Positions 1-6,389 of a stretch of DNA of 8,179 nucleotides are shown here, one piece after another. Under the pieces are notes generated by a model. It saw only the letters and a list, made by a program, of their open reading frames with translations. It was not told the origin of the DNA and did no database searches. The stretch spans positions 1 through 8,179 of the forward strand of contig DBXN01000008.1 in NCBI GenBank assembly GCA_002309585.1, written 5' to 3'. The translations under genes were made by a program, and so were the position numbers. Each line of letters starts with the position of its first letter. Position 1 is the first letter of the stretch. The DNA comes from Verrucomicrobia bacterium UBA1211 (GTDB lineage Bacteria > Verrucomicrobiota > Kiritimatiellia > RFP12 > UBA1067).

Positions 1-582
1 AGTCTGGGGACGGTGGTGATGGCGGCGTCGAGCGCGGCGTTCACGATCGAGATCTTCGCCTATATCGTCCTTAACAGCTTTTCACAGGCCTGCACAACCT
101 TTACGGGACAGAACAACGGGGCGGGCCTGCCCGGACGCTGCAAACGGGTTTTGAAACTCTGTTTCCTTGAGGGCATCGTCACGACCGCCTTCGCCGCGAC
201 GCTGATTCTCGTTTTCGGGCATCGGATTCTCTCGATCTTCACGTCGGATCCCGAGATCATCAAGGTGGGTTATTTCCGGTTGGTTGTCGTCTTTTTCGCC
301 TATATCTTCACGCTCTCCTATGAGGTGATTTGCGGGTATCTGCGGGGATTCGGAATCGCGATGCTCCCGGCGATCCTGACGGTGGTGGGGGTGTGCGGGG
401 TGCGGGTTGGGTGGATCCTTCTCGCGTTCCCGCATTTCCGGTCATTCGGCTGTATCATGGCGGCGTATCCGATCAGCCTGTCAACCACCGCGTTGCTGAT
501 GTTGATCGCGCTGATGATCATCAAGCCCGCCTCGCGCATGAAGGCCGCGAACCGGACGGGGAAGATAAGGTTAAACGTTTAA
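1..582 (+). CDS. MATE family efflux transporter, C-terminal part (5' end outside window)
   Basis: The frame is open from base 1 and ends at TAA (580-582), giving 193 residues, a little under half of a usual MATE protein of about 450 residues. MATE proteins are inner-membrane antiporters that expel drugs or metabolites using Na+ or H+. Visible support: a QA...TFTGQNNGAG segment (residues 29-42) matching the conserved Q..GQN.GA motif, then hydrophobic helices around residues 57-75, 90-108, 118-141 and 150-172. Between them are the family-typical FTSDPEII loop (about residues 79-86) and the GYLRGFG segment (about 112-118). A basic tail closes the protein, as expected for a cytoplasmic C-terminus. 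The substrate cannot be told. The next gene starts 116 bases downstream on the same strand and is probably a separate unit. Family assignment is secure; the DinF/NorM-like subtype is inference. Confidence 0.85.
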   Translation, partial: SLGTVVMAASSAAFTIEIFAYIVLNSFSQACTTFTGQNNGAGLPGRCKRVLKLCFLEGIVTTAFAATLILVFGHRILSIFTSDPEIIKVGYFRLVVVFFAYIFTLSYEVICGYLRGFGIAMLPAILTVVGVCGVRVGWILLAFPHFRSFGCIMAAYPISLSTTALLMLIALMIIKPASRMKAANRTGKIRLNV

Positions 583-622
583 CGTGATGCGTCAGGGAAT
601 GGGGAACGGGGAATGATTTCAG

Positions 623-651
623 TTGCATCGCGCGGGAAAAAAGACTATATA
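623..651 (+). promoter_or_regulatory. candidate sigma-70-like promoter for the aldolase gene
   Basis: A weak -35-like TTGCAT (623-628) and a -10-like TATATA (646-651) are separated by exactly 17 bases. They lie in the only AT-richer part of the gap between the MATE gene and the aldolase gene. Transcription would begin near 658 and give a leader of about 40 bases. Each box matches consensus only partly (about 3/6 and 4/6), so the spacing and position are the main support. Confidence 0.35.
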
Positions 652-665
652 CGTGCGCGTTTTTT
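629..665 (+). terminator. weak candidate terminator after the MATE gene
   Basis: CGCGC (629-633) can pair with GCGCG (655-659), followed directly by six T (660-665). The stem is only five pairs and the loop is 21 bases, so this is a poor intrinsic terminator. It overlaps the candidate promoter of the next gene; both cannot be taken as strong. Confidence 0.2.
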
Positions 666-698
666 GCGACCCTTCGCGTGAGGGTGGAAAGGATTACG

Positions 699-1997
699 AT
701 GAATTATCAGTATTTGCATCCGCGGGATGAGCTCGCGTTGACCTTGGCCCGGATTTACCGTTACAAAATGACGACCACGTCGGGAGGCAACCTTTCGATC
801 CTGGACGAGAACGGGGATATGTGGATCACGCCGGCCCGGATCGACAAGGGAACGCTCAAGCCGACCGACATCGTCTGCGTGAAGAAGGACGGGACTATCG
901 TGGGGTTGCACAAGCCCTCATCCGAGTATCCCTTCCACCGCGCAATCTACAACGCGCGTCCCGATATCCGCGCGGTCGTTCACGCCCATCCCGTTTCGCT
1001 GGTCGCGTTTTCGGTCTCCAAGAAGATTCCCGACACGAAGCTGATCCCGCAGACCTACCGCTGGAACGGGACGGTGGCGTTCGCGCCGTATGGCATACCG
1101 GGCAGCGAGGACCTCGGCAACAAGATCGCCGAGAAGTTCGCGGCGGGGTATGACAGTGTGGTGCTGGAGAGCCACGGGGTCTGTTGCGGCGGGCGGAACC
1201 TCCAGGACGCCTTCCAGCGGTTTGAGACGCTGGAGCTGTGCTGCAAGACCGAGATCAAGGCCCGCGCGCTGGGCGAGCCGACCTTCCTGACGGAGGAGCA
1301 GTTGCAGTTGGAGAGCCGGACCGGCGATGTCCGCCTGCCGACCTTCGAATATGACCCCGAGATGATGACGATCCAGGAGAAGGACCTCCGCAACCAGATC
1401 TGCCAGTTTGTGGAGCGCGGTTACCGGCAGGGGTTGCTTTCCGGCTCAACGGGCACCTTCTCGGTTCGGCTCGATGCGACCGCCTTCCTGATCACGCCGC
1501 GGCCGCTCGATCGCTTCGACGTCCAGCCGCACGAGATCGTGATGATCCGGGATGGACGGTGTGAGCAGGGCAAGACCCCGAGCCATGCGGTGCTCTCGCA
1601 TCAGGCGATTTACGACGCCCACCCGGAGATCAGGGCGATCATCAACGCCTATCCGCCGAATTCATTGGCGTTCAGCGTCTGCCATGAGACGATCGACACC
1701 CGTACCCTGCCGGAGTGCTACATCTTCCTGCGGGAGGTGCAGCTGTTGCCGTTTGAGACCACCTTCAACAACTACCCTGAACTGGTGAAGCGGGTTTCGC
1801 CGCGTCATCCGGCGGCGGTACTCTCCAACAACGGCGTGATGGTTACGGGCGACAGCCTGTTGAGCGCGTTCGACAAGCTGGAGGTGCTGGAGTGTTCGGC
1901 GGAGGCGATCCTGGACAGCATCCCGATCGGCGGGCATGTTCCGATGGATCAACAGGTGATCGAGGACATCATTCAGGCGTTCCGTCTGGAGAAGTGA
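699..1997 (+). CDS. tandem class II aldolase/adducin domain protein, second domain catalytically degenerate
   Basis: 432 residues. The ATG at 699 is chosen over an in-frame GTG at 678 because AAAGGA lies just upstream of it (688-693). The protein carries two copies of the class II aldolase fold, the family of L-fuculose-1-phosphate aldolase (FucA), rhamnulose-1-phosphate aldolase and ribulose-5-phosphate epimerase. Domain 1 (about 7-205) has SGGNLS (28-33), ITP (43-45), PSSEYPFH with the catalytic-type E76, the zinc pair H95-A-H97, and H159 in ESHGV. Domain 2 (about 228-410) repeats the layout, but the equivalents are A297, N316, Y318 and N378, so it should bind no zinc. It probably serves as a structural or regulatory half. 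Single-domain relatives are about 210-230 residues. The protein is expected to be cytoplasmic and to act on a sugar phosphate or related hydroxy-carbonyl compound. No kinase or isomerase gene adjoins it, so the substrate is unknown. Its last 29 bases overlap the convergent TolC-type gene. Confidence 0.85.
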   Translation: MNYQYLHPRDELALTLARIYRYKMTTTSGGNLSILDENGDMWITPARIDKGTLKPTDIVCVKKDGTIVGLHKPSSEYPFHRAIYNARPDIRAVVHAHPVSLVAFSVSKKIPDTKLIPQTYRWNGTVAFAPYGIPGSEDLGNKIAEKFAAGYDSVVLESHGVCCGGRNLQDAFQRFETLELCCKTEIKARALGEPTFLTEEQLQLESRTGDVRLPTFEYDPEMMTIQEKDLRNQICQFVERGYRQGLLSGSTGTFSVRLDATAFLITPRPLDRFDVQPHEIVMIRDGRCEQGKTPSHAVLSHQAIYDAHPEIRAIINAYPPNSLAFSVCHETIDTRTLPECYIFLREVQLLPFETTFNNYPELVKRVSPRHPAAVLSNNGVMVTGDSLLSAFDKLEVLECSAEAILDSIPIGGHVPMDQQVIEDIIQAFRLEK

Positions 1998-3471
1998 CCG
2001 GGTCGGGGGCCGCCTCCTCTTCCGGGAGGGGGCCGCCTGTGATGGATTCAAGAAGAAGGTATTGCCGGAGCCATTCGCGCTCAACCTTGAGGCAGACCTT
2101 GCGATAGGCGAGTATCTCCTTGCGGGAACGGATCGCCTCCTCCCGGGGGCCCATCTGATCCTTTTCGAATGCGACGATCCGCGCCTCGATCTCTTTGCAG
2201 AACGCCTCGCTGGCGGCCTGCAGGCGACTGTGTTCCATGTCGGCGAACTGGTAATCCTCCAGCGAGCCGCAGATCTCCTCACGGATGGTGGTGTAGAGGC
2301 CCTGAACGCGGGCGTCAGCGGCGGCGCTGATCAGTTTGGACTGCTGGACGGCGTTTCCCATCCAGGTAAAGATCGGCACGTTAACGCCCATCCGGATCTG
2401 CCACTCCTCCTTGTCATCAGCGGTACGGTCGAAATTTGAAACGGTTCTTTCATAGTCGCGGGTGAAGGAGTCGTCATTCTTGTAGGTGCCCTCGATGAAG
2501 TCGAACCAGGGGATGTGTCCGGCCTGGGCGAGTTTGACGCCGTGGTCGGCGGCGGCCTTCTCATGCAGGGCGCTCTGGAGGTCGGGGCGGCGCGCGAGGG
2601 CCAGATCGGTCAGGGTTGCGGCGTCGGGCAGGCGGTCGGCCGTCGGGACGTCGGAAACGGGCAGGATCTTCAGCTCATCCAGCGGGATACCGGAGAGGAG
2701 GGCGATCTGGCGGAGGATCTGCTGCCGCTCGATCTGTTTGGCGGCGCTGTCTGCGCGGAGTTCCTCTTTGGCCCGTTCGGCCTGGATCAGGGAGAGCGGC
2801 GACCGGATCACGCCAGCCTGAACCTGTTCCTCGCGGTAGGTTTGCAGCTGCTCGTTCAGCTCGGCGATCTTTTCGGTCAGCTCCAGTTCCTGCCGAAGGA
2901 TGTCGGCCTCCATGCAGAGCGTCTTGACTTCACAGTAGATGGCATACGCCTCCTCCTGCGCGCGCGCCTCCAGTGAACGGGCTTCGGATTCGCCCTGCTT
3001 CCGGATCCAGCGGTTGACGAAGGGATTGGCGATCGGGAGGCGGAGCGCCAGGGTGTCGGAGTTCCCGTGGGAATGTTCCCATTCCCGGTTGTTGTTGATG
3101 TCGCCGGGGGTGTTGGAACGGCCGTAGTCCCATCCGTGGGAGATCCGTAGCTGCGGATCCTTCCAGGCCGTGTCGCCGGAGGTTTTGTACCGGCGGGCGG
3201 CGGCTTTCAGAAGGAAGATCTTGGCGGCGTCGGCGCGGGATGACGCCAGCCGGGCCAGCTCATCCCAGCTGTAGCCATCCGGATGGGACGGCGGCGCCGG
3301 TTCGGCTTTTTCCTCCGATTCGAGCGTCTCGGCAACGGTCTCCTGTTCGGCGGGCGTTTCCGCCGGCGGCGGGGGTGTCTCCGTTTCCGGCTGACGATCC
3401 CGATGGGTCACGCAACCCGCCAGAAGCAGCGAGAGGGATACGGGAAGAAGAAACGGATACGGGCGGGCCAT
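1969..3471 (-). CDS. TolC/OEP-family outer-membrane efflux lipoprotein
   Basis: 500 residues, starting ATG at 3471, three bases after the stop of the HlyD-type gene, so the two are surely co-transcribed. Residues 1-20 form a lipoprotein signal peptide with lipobox LLAGC; C20 would be the lipidated residue. Residues 27-65 are rich in Pro and Glu and look like a flexible linker. Two OEP repeats follow. The first holds DPQLRI (105-110), LRLPIANPF (143-151) and a long helical stretch (about 158-260). The second holds the family hallmark RPDL (295-298), a beta-type segment WQIRMGVNVPIF (357-368) and another long helical stretch (375-475). TolC-family trimers form a channel across the outer membrane and a periplasmic tunnel that docks to HlyD-type adaptors. 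The partner here is the upstream adaptor. The acidic, proline-rich tail (480-500) is nonessential-looking and lies over the 3' end of the aldolase gene (29-base tail-to-tail overlap). Confidence 0.9.
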   Translation of the reverse strand: MARPYPFLLPVSLSLLLAGCVTHRDRQPETETPPPPAETPAEQETVAETLESEEKAEPAPPSHPDGYSWDELARLASSRADAAKIFLLKAAARRYKTSGDTAWKDPQLRISHGWDYGRSNTPGDINNNREWEHSHGNSDTLALRLPIANPFVNRWIRKQGESEARSLEARAQEEAYAIYCEVKTLCMEADILRQELELTEKIAELNEQLQTYREEQVQAGVIRSPLSLIQAERAKEELRADSAAKQIERQQILRQIALLSGIPLDELKILPVSDVPTADRLPDAATLTDLALARRPDLQSALHEKAAADHGVKLAQAGHIPWFDFIEGTYKNDDSFTRDYERTVSNFDRTADDKEEWQIRMGVNVPIFTWMGNAVQQSKLISAAADARVQGLYTTIREEICGSLEDYQFADMEHSRLQAASEAFCKEIEARIVAFEKDQMGPREEAIRSRKEILAYRKVCLKVEREWLRQYLLLESITGGPLPEEEAAPDPVTSPDGTPE

Positions 3472-3474
3472 CGG

Positions 3475-4680
3475 TTAGATCCCCTGGTTTTCGGTTTTCC
3501 AGAACATACAGAGCCGTTTGACCCCTTCCCAGCAATTTTCATGCGGGACCAGCGAGAGCAGCACCGATTCGCCGGGCACGAGCGTGTTGTCGGATTCGGG
3601 GATCAGGCGGATCTTCTGGCCCCGGATCGGGATGCGCGGGGCGGAACTGGTGGGATCGAAAATATCCATGACTTCCGGGGCGATCGTCTCGACCTTCGCC
3701 AGGATGCCGGCCTGCGAGGTGCCGGCTTCGCCGATCCGGAAAACCCGCAGGGTGTCACCCTCTCGGACGGAGTTGAGCTGGTTCATCGGCAGGATGCCGG
3801 TGATGAAGATCGCGTCGGCAGCGGCCGAGACGCGGATGACCGGTTCGCCGGCGGGGACCACATCGCCCACCCGGCGGTAGATCTGCGAGATGGTTCCGGC
3901 GGAGAGCGCCCGCAGGACGGTGGGGTCTTCCTGGGTGGTGGGCGTCTTGGGCGAATCGACGGCCGATTGCGCGGCGCGTTCGCGGGCGGACCGTTCGGCC
4001 GCGACGGAAAGGTCATGGACCTCCTTCAGATCGGCGGTCGCCTGGTCCAGCCGCTTCTGGAGCGAGTCGATCAACGGCGCGTAGTGGCTGACCGTCTGTT
4101 CGAGCGCATCGGCTTTCGGGCGCAGGGAGGAGAGGTCCAGTTCACTGACCAGCCGTTTCTCGACCAGCGGGGTCAACCGTTTGATCTCCGCGCGAAGACC
4201 GTCCAGCTCCGCCTGGTCGCGGATCTGGTTCATCTTCTGCTCCTCAAGGGCGACGGAGGCTTCGCGGACCAGCTGCCGGTATTTCCGTTCCGTCTCTTGG
4301 AGCGTCTGGCGGTAGGCGACCTGCGTCTGCTCATACCTCGCCGCGCTCTGCTCATACTCTTTCAGGCGGGCGTCGTTCATCACCTTCTCGGTCACGCGGT
4401 CAGTGGGATCGAACCGCACCAGGATGTCACCGGGTTTGACCTGCTGGCCGGGCTTGACCTCGATGGAGACGATGCGGGCGGTCTCGATGGGGCCGACGTT
4501 TTCGGATTCGGACTCCACCATGCCCCGGATGCAGAGGCTCTCATCGCGGCGGAGCTGGTGCCAGAGGACGAAGGGGATCAGCGCGACCACCAGACAGGCG
4601 AAAACGAACCGGAAGAGCGCCTGGAGACGCATCTTGAGAGATTTCCTCGGGACTCTTCGGTTATATTTTGTGACAGCCAT
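3475..4680 (-). CDS. HlyD-family periplasmic adaptor (membrane-fusion) protein
   Basis: 401 residues, ATG at 4680. AAGGA overlaps the stop codon of the preceding DUF4956 gene, 12 bases upstream. Layout seen: a basic cytoplasmic N-terminus (1-20), one membrane helix (about 21-40), the first biotinyl-lipoyl half (62-91, IETARIVSIEVKPGQQVKPGD), and a long Glu/Gln/Arg-rich coiled coil (about 95-235). A short low-complexity Ser/Thr/Pro stretch follows (236-252). Then come the second lipoyl half (253-285, ALSAGTISQIYRRVGDVV), the beta-barrel region and the membrane-proximal domain to the end. Such adaptors link an inner-membrane transporter to a TolC-type channel, and the TolC-type gene follows at once. 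No ABC, RND or MFS transporter is encoded in the unit, so the inner-membrane partner is probably the DUF4956 protein or lies elsewhere. The adaptor class is secure; the cargo is unknown. Confidence 0.9.
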   Translation of the reverse strand: MAVTKYNRRVPRKSLKMRLQALFRFVFACLVVALIPFVLWHQLRRDESLCIRGMVESESENVGPIETARIVSIEVKPGQQVKPGDILVRFDPTDRVTEKVMNDARLKEYEQSAARYEQTQVAYRQTLQETERKYRQLVREASVALEEQKMNQIRDQAELDGLRAEIKRLTPLVEKRLVSELDLSSLRPKADALEQTVSHYAPLIDSLQKRLDQATADLKEVHDLSVAAERSARERAAQSAVDSPKTPTTQEDPTVLRALSAGTISQIYRRVGDVVPAGEPVIRVSAAADAIFITGILPMNQLNSVREGDTLRVFRIGEAGTSQAGILAKVETIAPEVMDIFDPTSSAPRIPIRGQKIRLIPESDNTLVPGESVLLSLVPHENCWEGVKRLCMFWKTENQGI

Positions 4681-4692
4681 TTTCCGGGTTCC

Positions 4693-5385
4693 TTAAAGTT
4701 CAACCGTGTTCCGTTGCAGGATCAGGAGCGGGTCAATCAACCCCGCGGTTTTCAGTGCCTTAATCAAATCCTTCTGGTAGGCGGGGTCGATCAGCCGGAC
4801 TTGGTAGGAGAATTCGGCCTGTTCACCCTGGACGGCGTCCCGGACCCCCAGCACATAGAACGACGCGCAATACTGCGTCAGGATCTGGTGGAGCTTCCCT
4901 TCCATCTCCGTGTCGCCCACGGTCATGGCGAACCGGAGCAGCCCCTCGTACTCCCGGCGCGAGGCGAACGGCAGCCAGTGGAGGATCAGGGCGGCGACGT
5001 TGATCAGGCCGGTTCCGACCACGGCGACCAGCGGCATGCCCGCGCCGCAGGCGATGCCCACGCCGAGGCAGGCGAAGAGGAACATCGCGTCACGCGGATC
5101 GCGCATCGGCGTGCGGAAGCGGATGATGGCCAGCGTCCCCAAGATACCCATGCCGCGCGCGACGTTGTTTCCGACCGCCATGATCAGCATGCAGGTGACC
5201 ATGCTGCCAAGCACCATCGTGTGGATGAAGGAACGGGAATAGGTGAAACCCCGGAAGGTATACTGGTAGACGATCGCGAAAAGCATCGCCAGCAGAAAAC
5301 TGAGGGCCAGCGCGCCCAGGATCAGCATGGGGGAGAGCGTTTGAGGCACCCCGAAAAACATAGCTAAATAGTCGTTCGCGTTCAT
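4693..5385 (-). CDS. DUF4956 integral membrane protein
   Basis: 230 residues from ATG 5385. A longer reading from TTG at 5418 would overlap the VTC gene and has no better ribosome site; GGATGGA lies eight bases before the ATG. Hydrophobic helices are visible at about 17-40, 55-72, 100-115 and 117-138. They surround the conserved DUF4956 segment ARGMGILGTLAIIRFR and its continuation TPMRDPRD (76-99), which is the family hallmark. After about residue 142 the protein becomes soluble (a mixed alpha/beta stretch of about 88 residues), probably cytoplasmic. The biochemical role of DUF4956 is not established. In many bacteria it sits beside VTC-domain genes, as here (23 bases after the VTC stop), so it probably works with that enzyme at the inner membrane, for example as a channel or anchor for the product. 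Its GxxGxxxIIRFRTP motif recalls MgtC-like membrane proteins, but that likeness is only impression. Confidence 0.85.
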   Translation of the reverse strand: MNANDYLAMFFGVPQTLSPMLILGALALSFLLAMLFAIVYQYTFRGFTYSRSFIHTMVLGSMVTCMLIMAVGNNVARGMGILGTLAIIRFRTPMRDPRDAMFLFACLGVGIACGAGMPLVAVVGTGLINVAALILHWLPFASRREYEGLLRFAMTVGDTEMEGKLHQILTQYCASFYVLGVRDAVQGEQAEFSYQVRLIDPAYQKDLIKALKTAGLIDPLLILQRNTVEL

Positions 5386-5408
5386 CTCGTCATTCCATCC
5401 CGAACCCG

Positions 5409-6221
5409 TTAAAACCAACAGAGCGATTCTGCCGTCGCTTCGTTTGTCCCCGGATACCCGGCAAAGGCGCCTTCCCGCCAGATGGCGGTTGAGTATTTGC
5501 AGTTTCCGTTCCGGCGCAGATTAAACCGTTGGATCATGTCTACCACCCAGACCGGATAGTAGGAGAGAGTCTTGACCTCCATCACCACTCCGGAGTAGGG
5601 GAGCCCGAATCCCTGCGCCAGCTGGGAGTCCATCCCGCGCCAGATCCCGCTCCGTCCGAAATCGTCCCAGGAGTTGGTCATCTGATACTGCAATTCCCGG
5701 TCAAACGTAATGCGCGCGTAAGAATCCACCGTCCCGATATACGACTCACGGGTGTAGCGCACCAGCGCGAGCGGCTTGGCTCCCATCTCCCAGACCACCC
5801 GCTTGAATTGCAGGAAATCCATCTCCTGCTGCTCGTTCTTGAAACAGTTCGGAACGCGCGACCCGAAAATCAGCGCCTCGTTCCACTCCTTGAAGGGGAC
5901 GGTGGCGCGCGTCTTCACGATGGTCCCCTCGAATTTCGCCTTCACTTCGGCGAAAACCGGTGCCGACCCGATCTCGCCGTAGGTTCGGACCCGGAGTTTG
6001 AACCGCGCGTTCGCCTCGATCTCTTTGGCGTAGTGGAGGGAATAGGCGTTGTTGTCCAGCTGGAGCGTCGTGATCCTGTACTCGGGCGGGTCGCCGCGGG
6101 TGAAGGGATCGGGCTTGCAAAATGGTGCGATGAAGGCACGAATCGAGGGTACCATCCCGCGCGGGATGATATACTTCGCCTCATAGCGAGAAACAATGTC
6201 CTGTTTCGCTTTTTTTCTCAT
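5409..6221 (-). CDS. VTC-domain protein (polyphosphate-polymerase-like, triphosphate tunnel fold)
   Basis: 270 residues from ATG 6221; an in-frame TTG at 6263 is less likely. In yeast, the Vtc4 domain of this family polymerises polyphosphate from ATP inside a basic tunnel with a metal-binding glutamate. Tunnel-type residues are visible in order: R12-Y-E14-x-K16; Y48 with the strand ITTLQLDN; K75, R77, R79 and Y81; E92, K94 and K96 in AEVKAKF; K103 and R105; R155 and R158; FDR (173-175); the late metal-type glutamate in MEVK (E215, K217); and K242-Y-S near the end. This pattern of alternating charged strand residues is complete, so the enzyme looks intact. No signal peptide or SPX domain is present; it should be cytoplasmic. 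It is the first gene of a four-gene unit with the DUF4956, adaptor and outer-membrane channel genes. The polymer made is inferred, not shown. Confidence 0.85.
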   Translation of the reverse strand: MRKKAKQDIVSRYEAKYIIPRGMVPSIRAFIAPFCKPDPFTRGDPPEYRITTLQLDNNAYSLHYAKEIEANARFKLRVRTYGEIGSAPVFAEVKAKFEGTIVKTRATVPFKEWNEALIFGSRVPNCFKNEQQEMDFLQFKRVVWEMGAKPLALVRYTRESYIGTVDSYARITFDRELQYQMTNSWDDFGRSGIWRGMDSQLAQGFGLPYSGVVMEVKTLSYYPVWVVDMIQRFNLRRNGNCKYSTAIWREGAFAGYPGTNEATAESLCWF

Positions 6222-6242
6222 GCCTTCATATAAAACTGCGAT

Positions 6243-6261
6243 ACGTTTTAAACGTACCTCC
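6243..6261 (-). promoter_or_regulatory. orphan Shine-Dalgarno followed by palindrome in the VTC leader
   Basis: On the - strand a full GGAGGT (6261 to 6256) runs straight into a 6+1+6 inverted repeat, read on the + strand as ACGTTTTAAACGT (6243-6255). No ATG, GTG or TTG lies 5-12 bases after this ribosome site. The chosen VTC start is 34 bases downstream, with only GAAGG one base ahead of it. The site may control translation, or may mark a rare start codon or a lost leader peptide. Confidence 0.4.
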
Positions 6262-6279
6262 AAACAGGTTTATTGTGTC

Positions 6280-6310
6280 AGTATAGCACATAATGTGCGG
6301 GCCGCGTCAA
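6280..6310 (-). promoter_or_regulatory. promoter of the VTC-DUF4956-HlyD-TolC operon
   Basis: Read on the - strand: -35 TTGACG (6310-6305), a 19-base spacer, and -10 TATACT (6285-6280) preceded by TGC, an extended -10. The long spacer is offset by the extended -10. Transcription would start near 6273, about 50 bases before the VTC ATG. No other good promoter was seen inside the operon, whose gene gaps are 23, 12 and 3 bases. Confidence 0.6.
6286..6298. promoter_or_regulatory. operator-like inverted repeat inside the VTC promoter
   Basis: GCACATAATGTGC is a perfect 6+1+6 inverted repeat filling most of the spacer between the -35 and -10 boxes and abutting the -10. A dimeric regulator bound here would block RNA polymerase. 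The regulator is not encoded in the window. Confidence 0.5.
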
Positions 6311-6336
6311 CGGAAAAAACTTTTCATGTTTGCCTA

Positions 6337-6366
6337 TTGACACAAAGCCACCTCTTATCCTAAAAT
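6337..6366 (+). promoter_or_regulatory. nusA: sigma-70-like promoter of nusA-infB
   Basis: Consensus TTGACA (6337-6342), an 18-base spacer and TAAAAT (6361-6366, five of six to consensus). The start would be near 6373, giving a leader of about 80 bases that contains an intrinsic terminator. The -35 box lies back-to-back with that of the VTC operon, 26 bases away. Confidence 0.7.
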
Positions 6367-6389
6367 AACACGAACTTTTTTTAGGGATG

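Larger units (their letters stand above)
6273..6345. repeat. 8-base inverted pair shared by the two divergent promoters
   Basis: TTGTGTCA (6273-6280) is the exact reverse complement of TGACACAA (6338-6345). The first overlaps the -10/start region of the VTC promoter and the second overlaps the -35 of the nusA promoter, so each promoter carries TGACACAA in its own reading direction. It could bind a common factor. Chance is possible, as part of the second copy is simply the -35 box. Confidence 0.3.

Noticed and set aside
2005..2038. Direct repeat GGGGGCCGCCT (2005-2015 and 2028-2038) with a CCTCC/GGAGG stem between, considered as a bidirectional terminator
   Set aside because: There is no T-tract on either strand, and the stretch lies within the coding end of the TolC-type gene. 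It is explained by Gly/Pro/Glu-rich codons in a GC-rich genome.
1662..2282. 206-codon - strand frame across the aldolase/TolC junction
   Set aside because: Arg/Ser-rich product without motifs, overlapping two well-supported genes; a shadow frame.
3283..5367. 694-codon open frame on the + strand, antisense to the TolC, HlyD and DUF4956 genes
   Set aside because: Its product is an Asp/Arg/Gly/His-rich, domain-free chain typical of the mirror frame of GC-rich genes. The - strand genes below it have clear family motifs, signal sequences and ribosome sites.
5386..5418. Extending the DUF4956 protein to an in-frame TTG at 5418
   Set aside because: It would overlap the VTC stop and add 11 residues with no family support. 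The ATG at 5385 has a plausible ribosome site.
6222..6263. Extending the VTC protein to an in-frame TTG at 6263
   Set aside because: The TTG overlaps the ribosome site itself, lies only about 10 bases from the predicted transcription start and has no ribosome site ahead of it. The conserved RYEAKY strand begins soon after the ATG at 6221.
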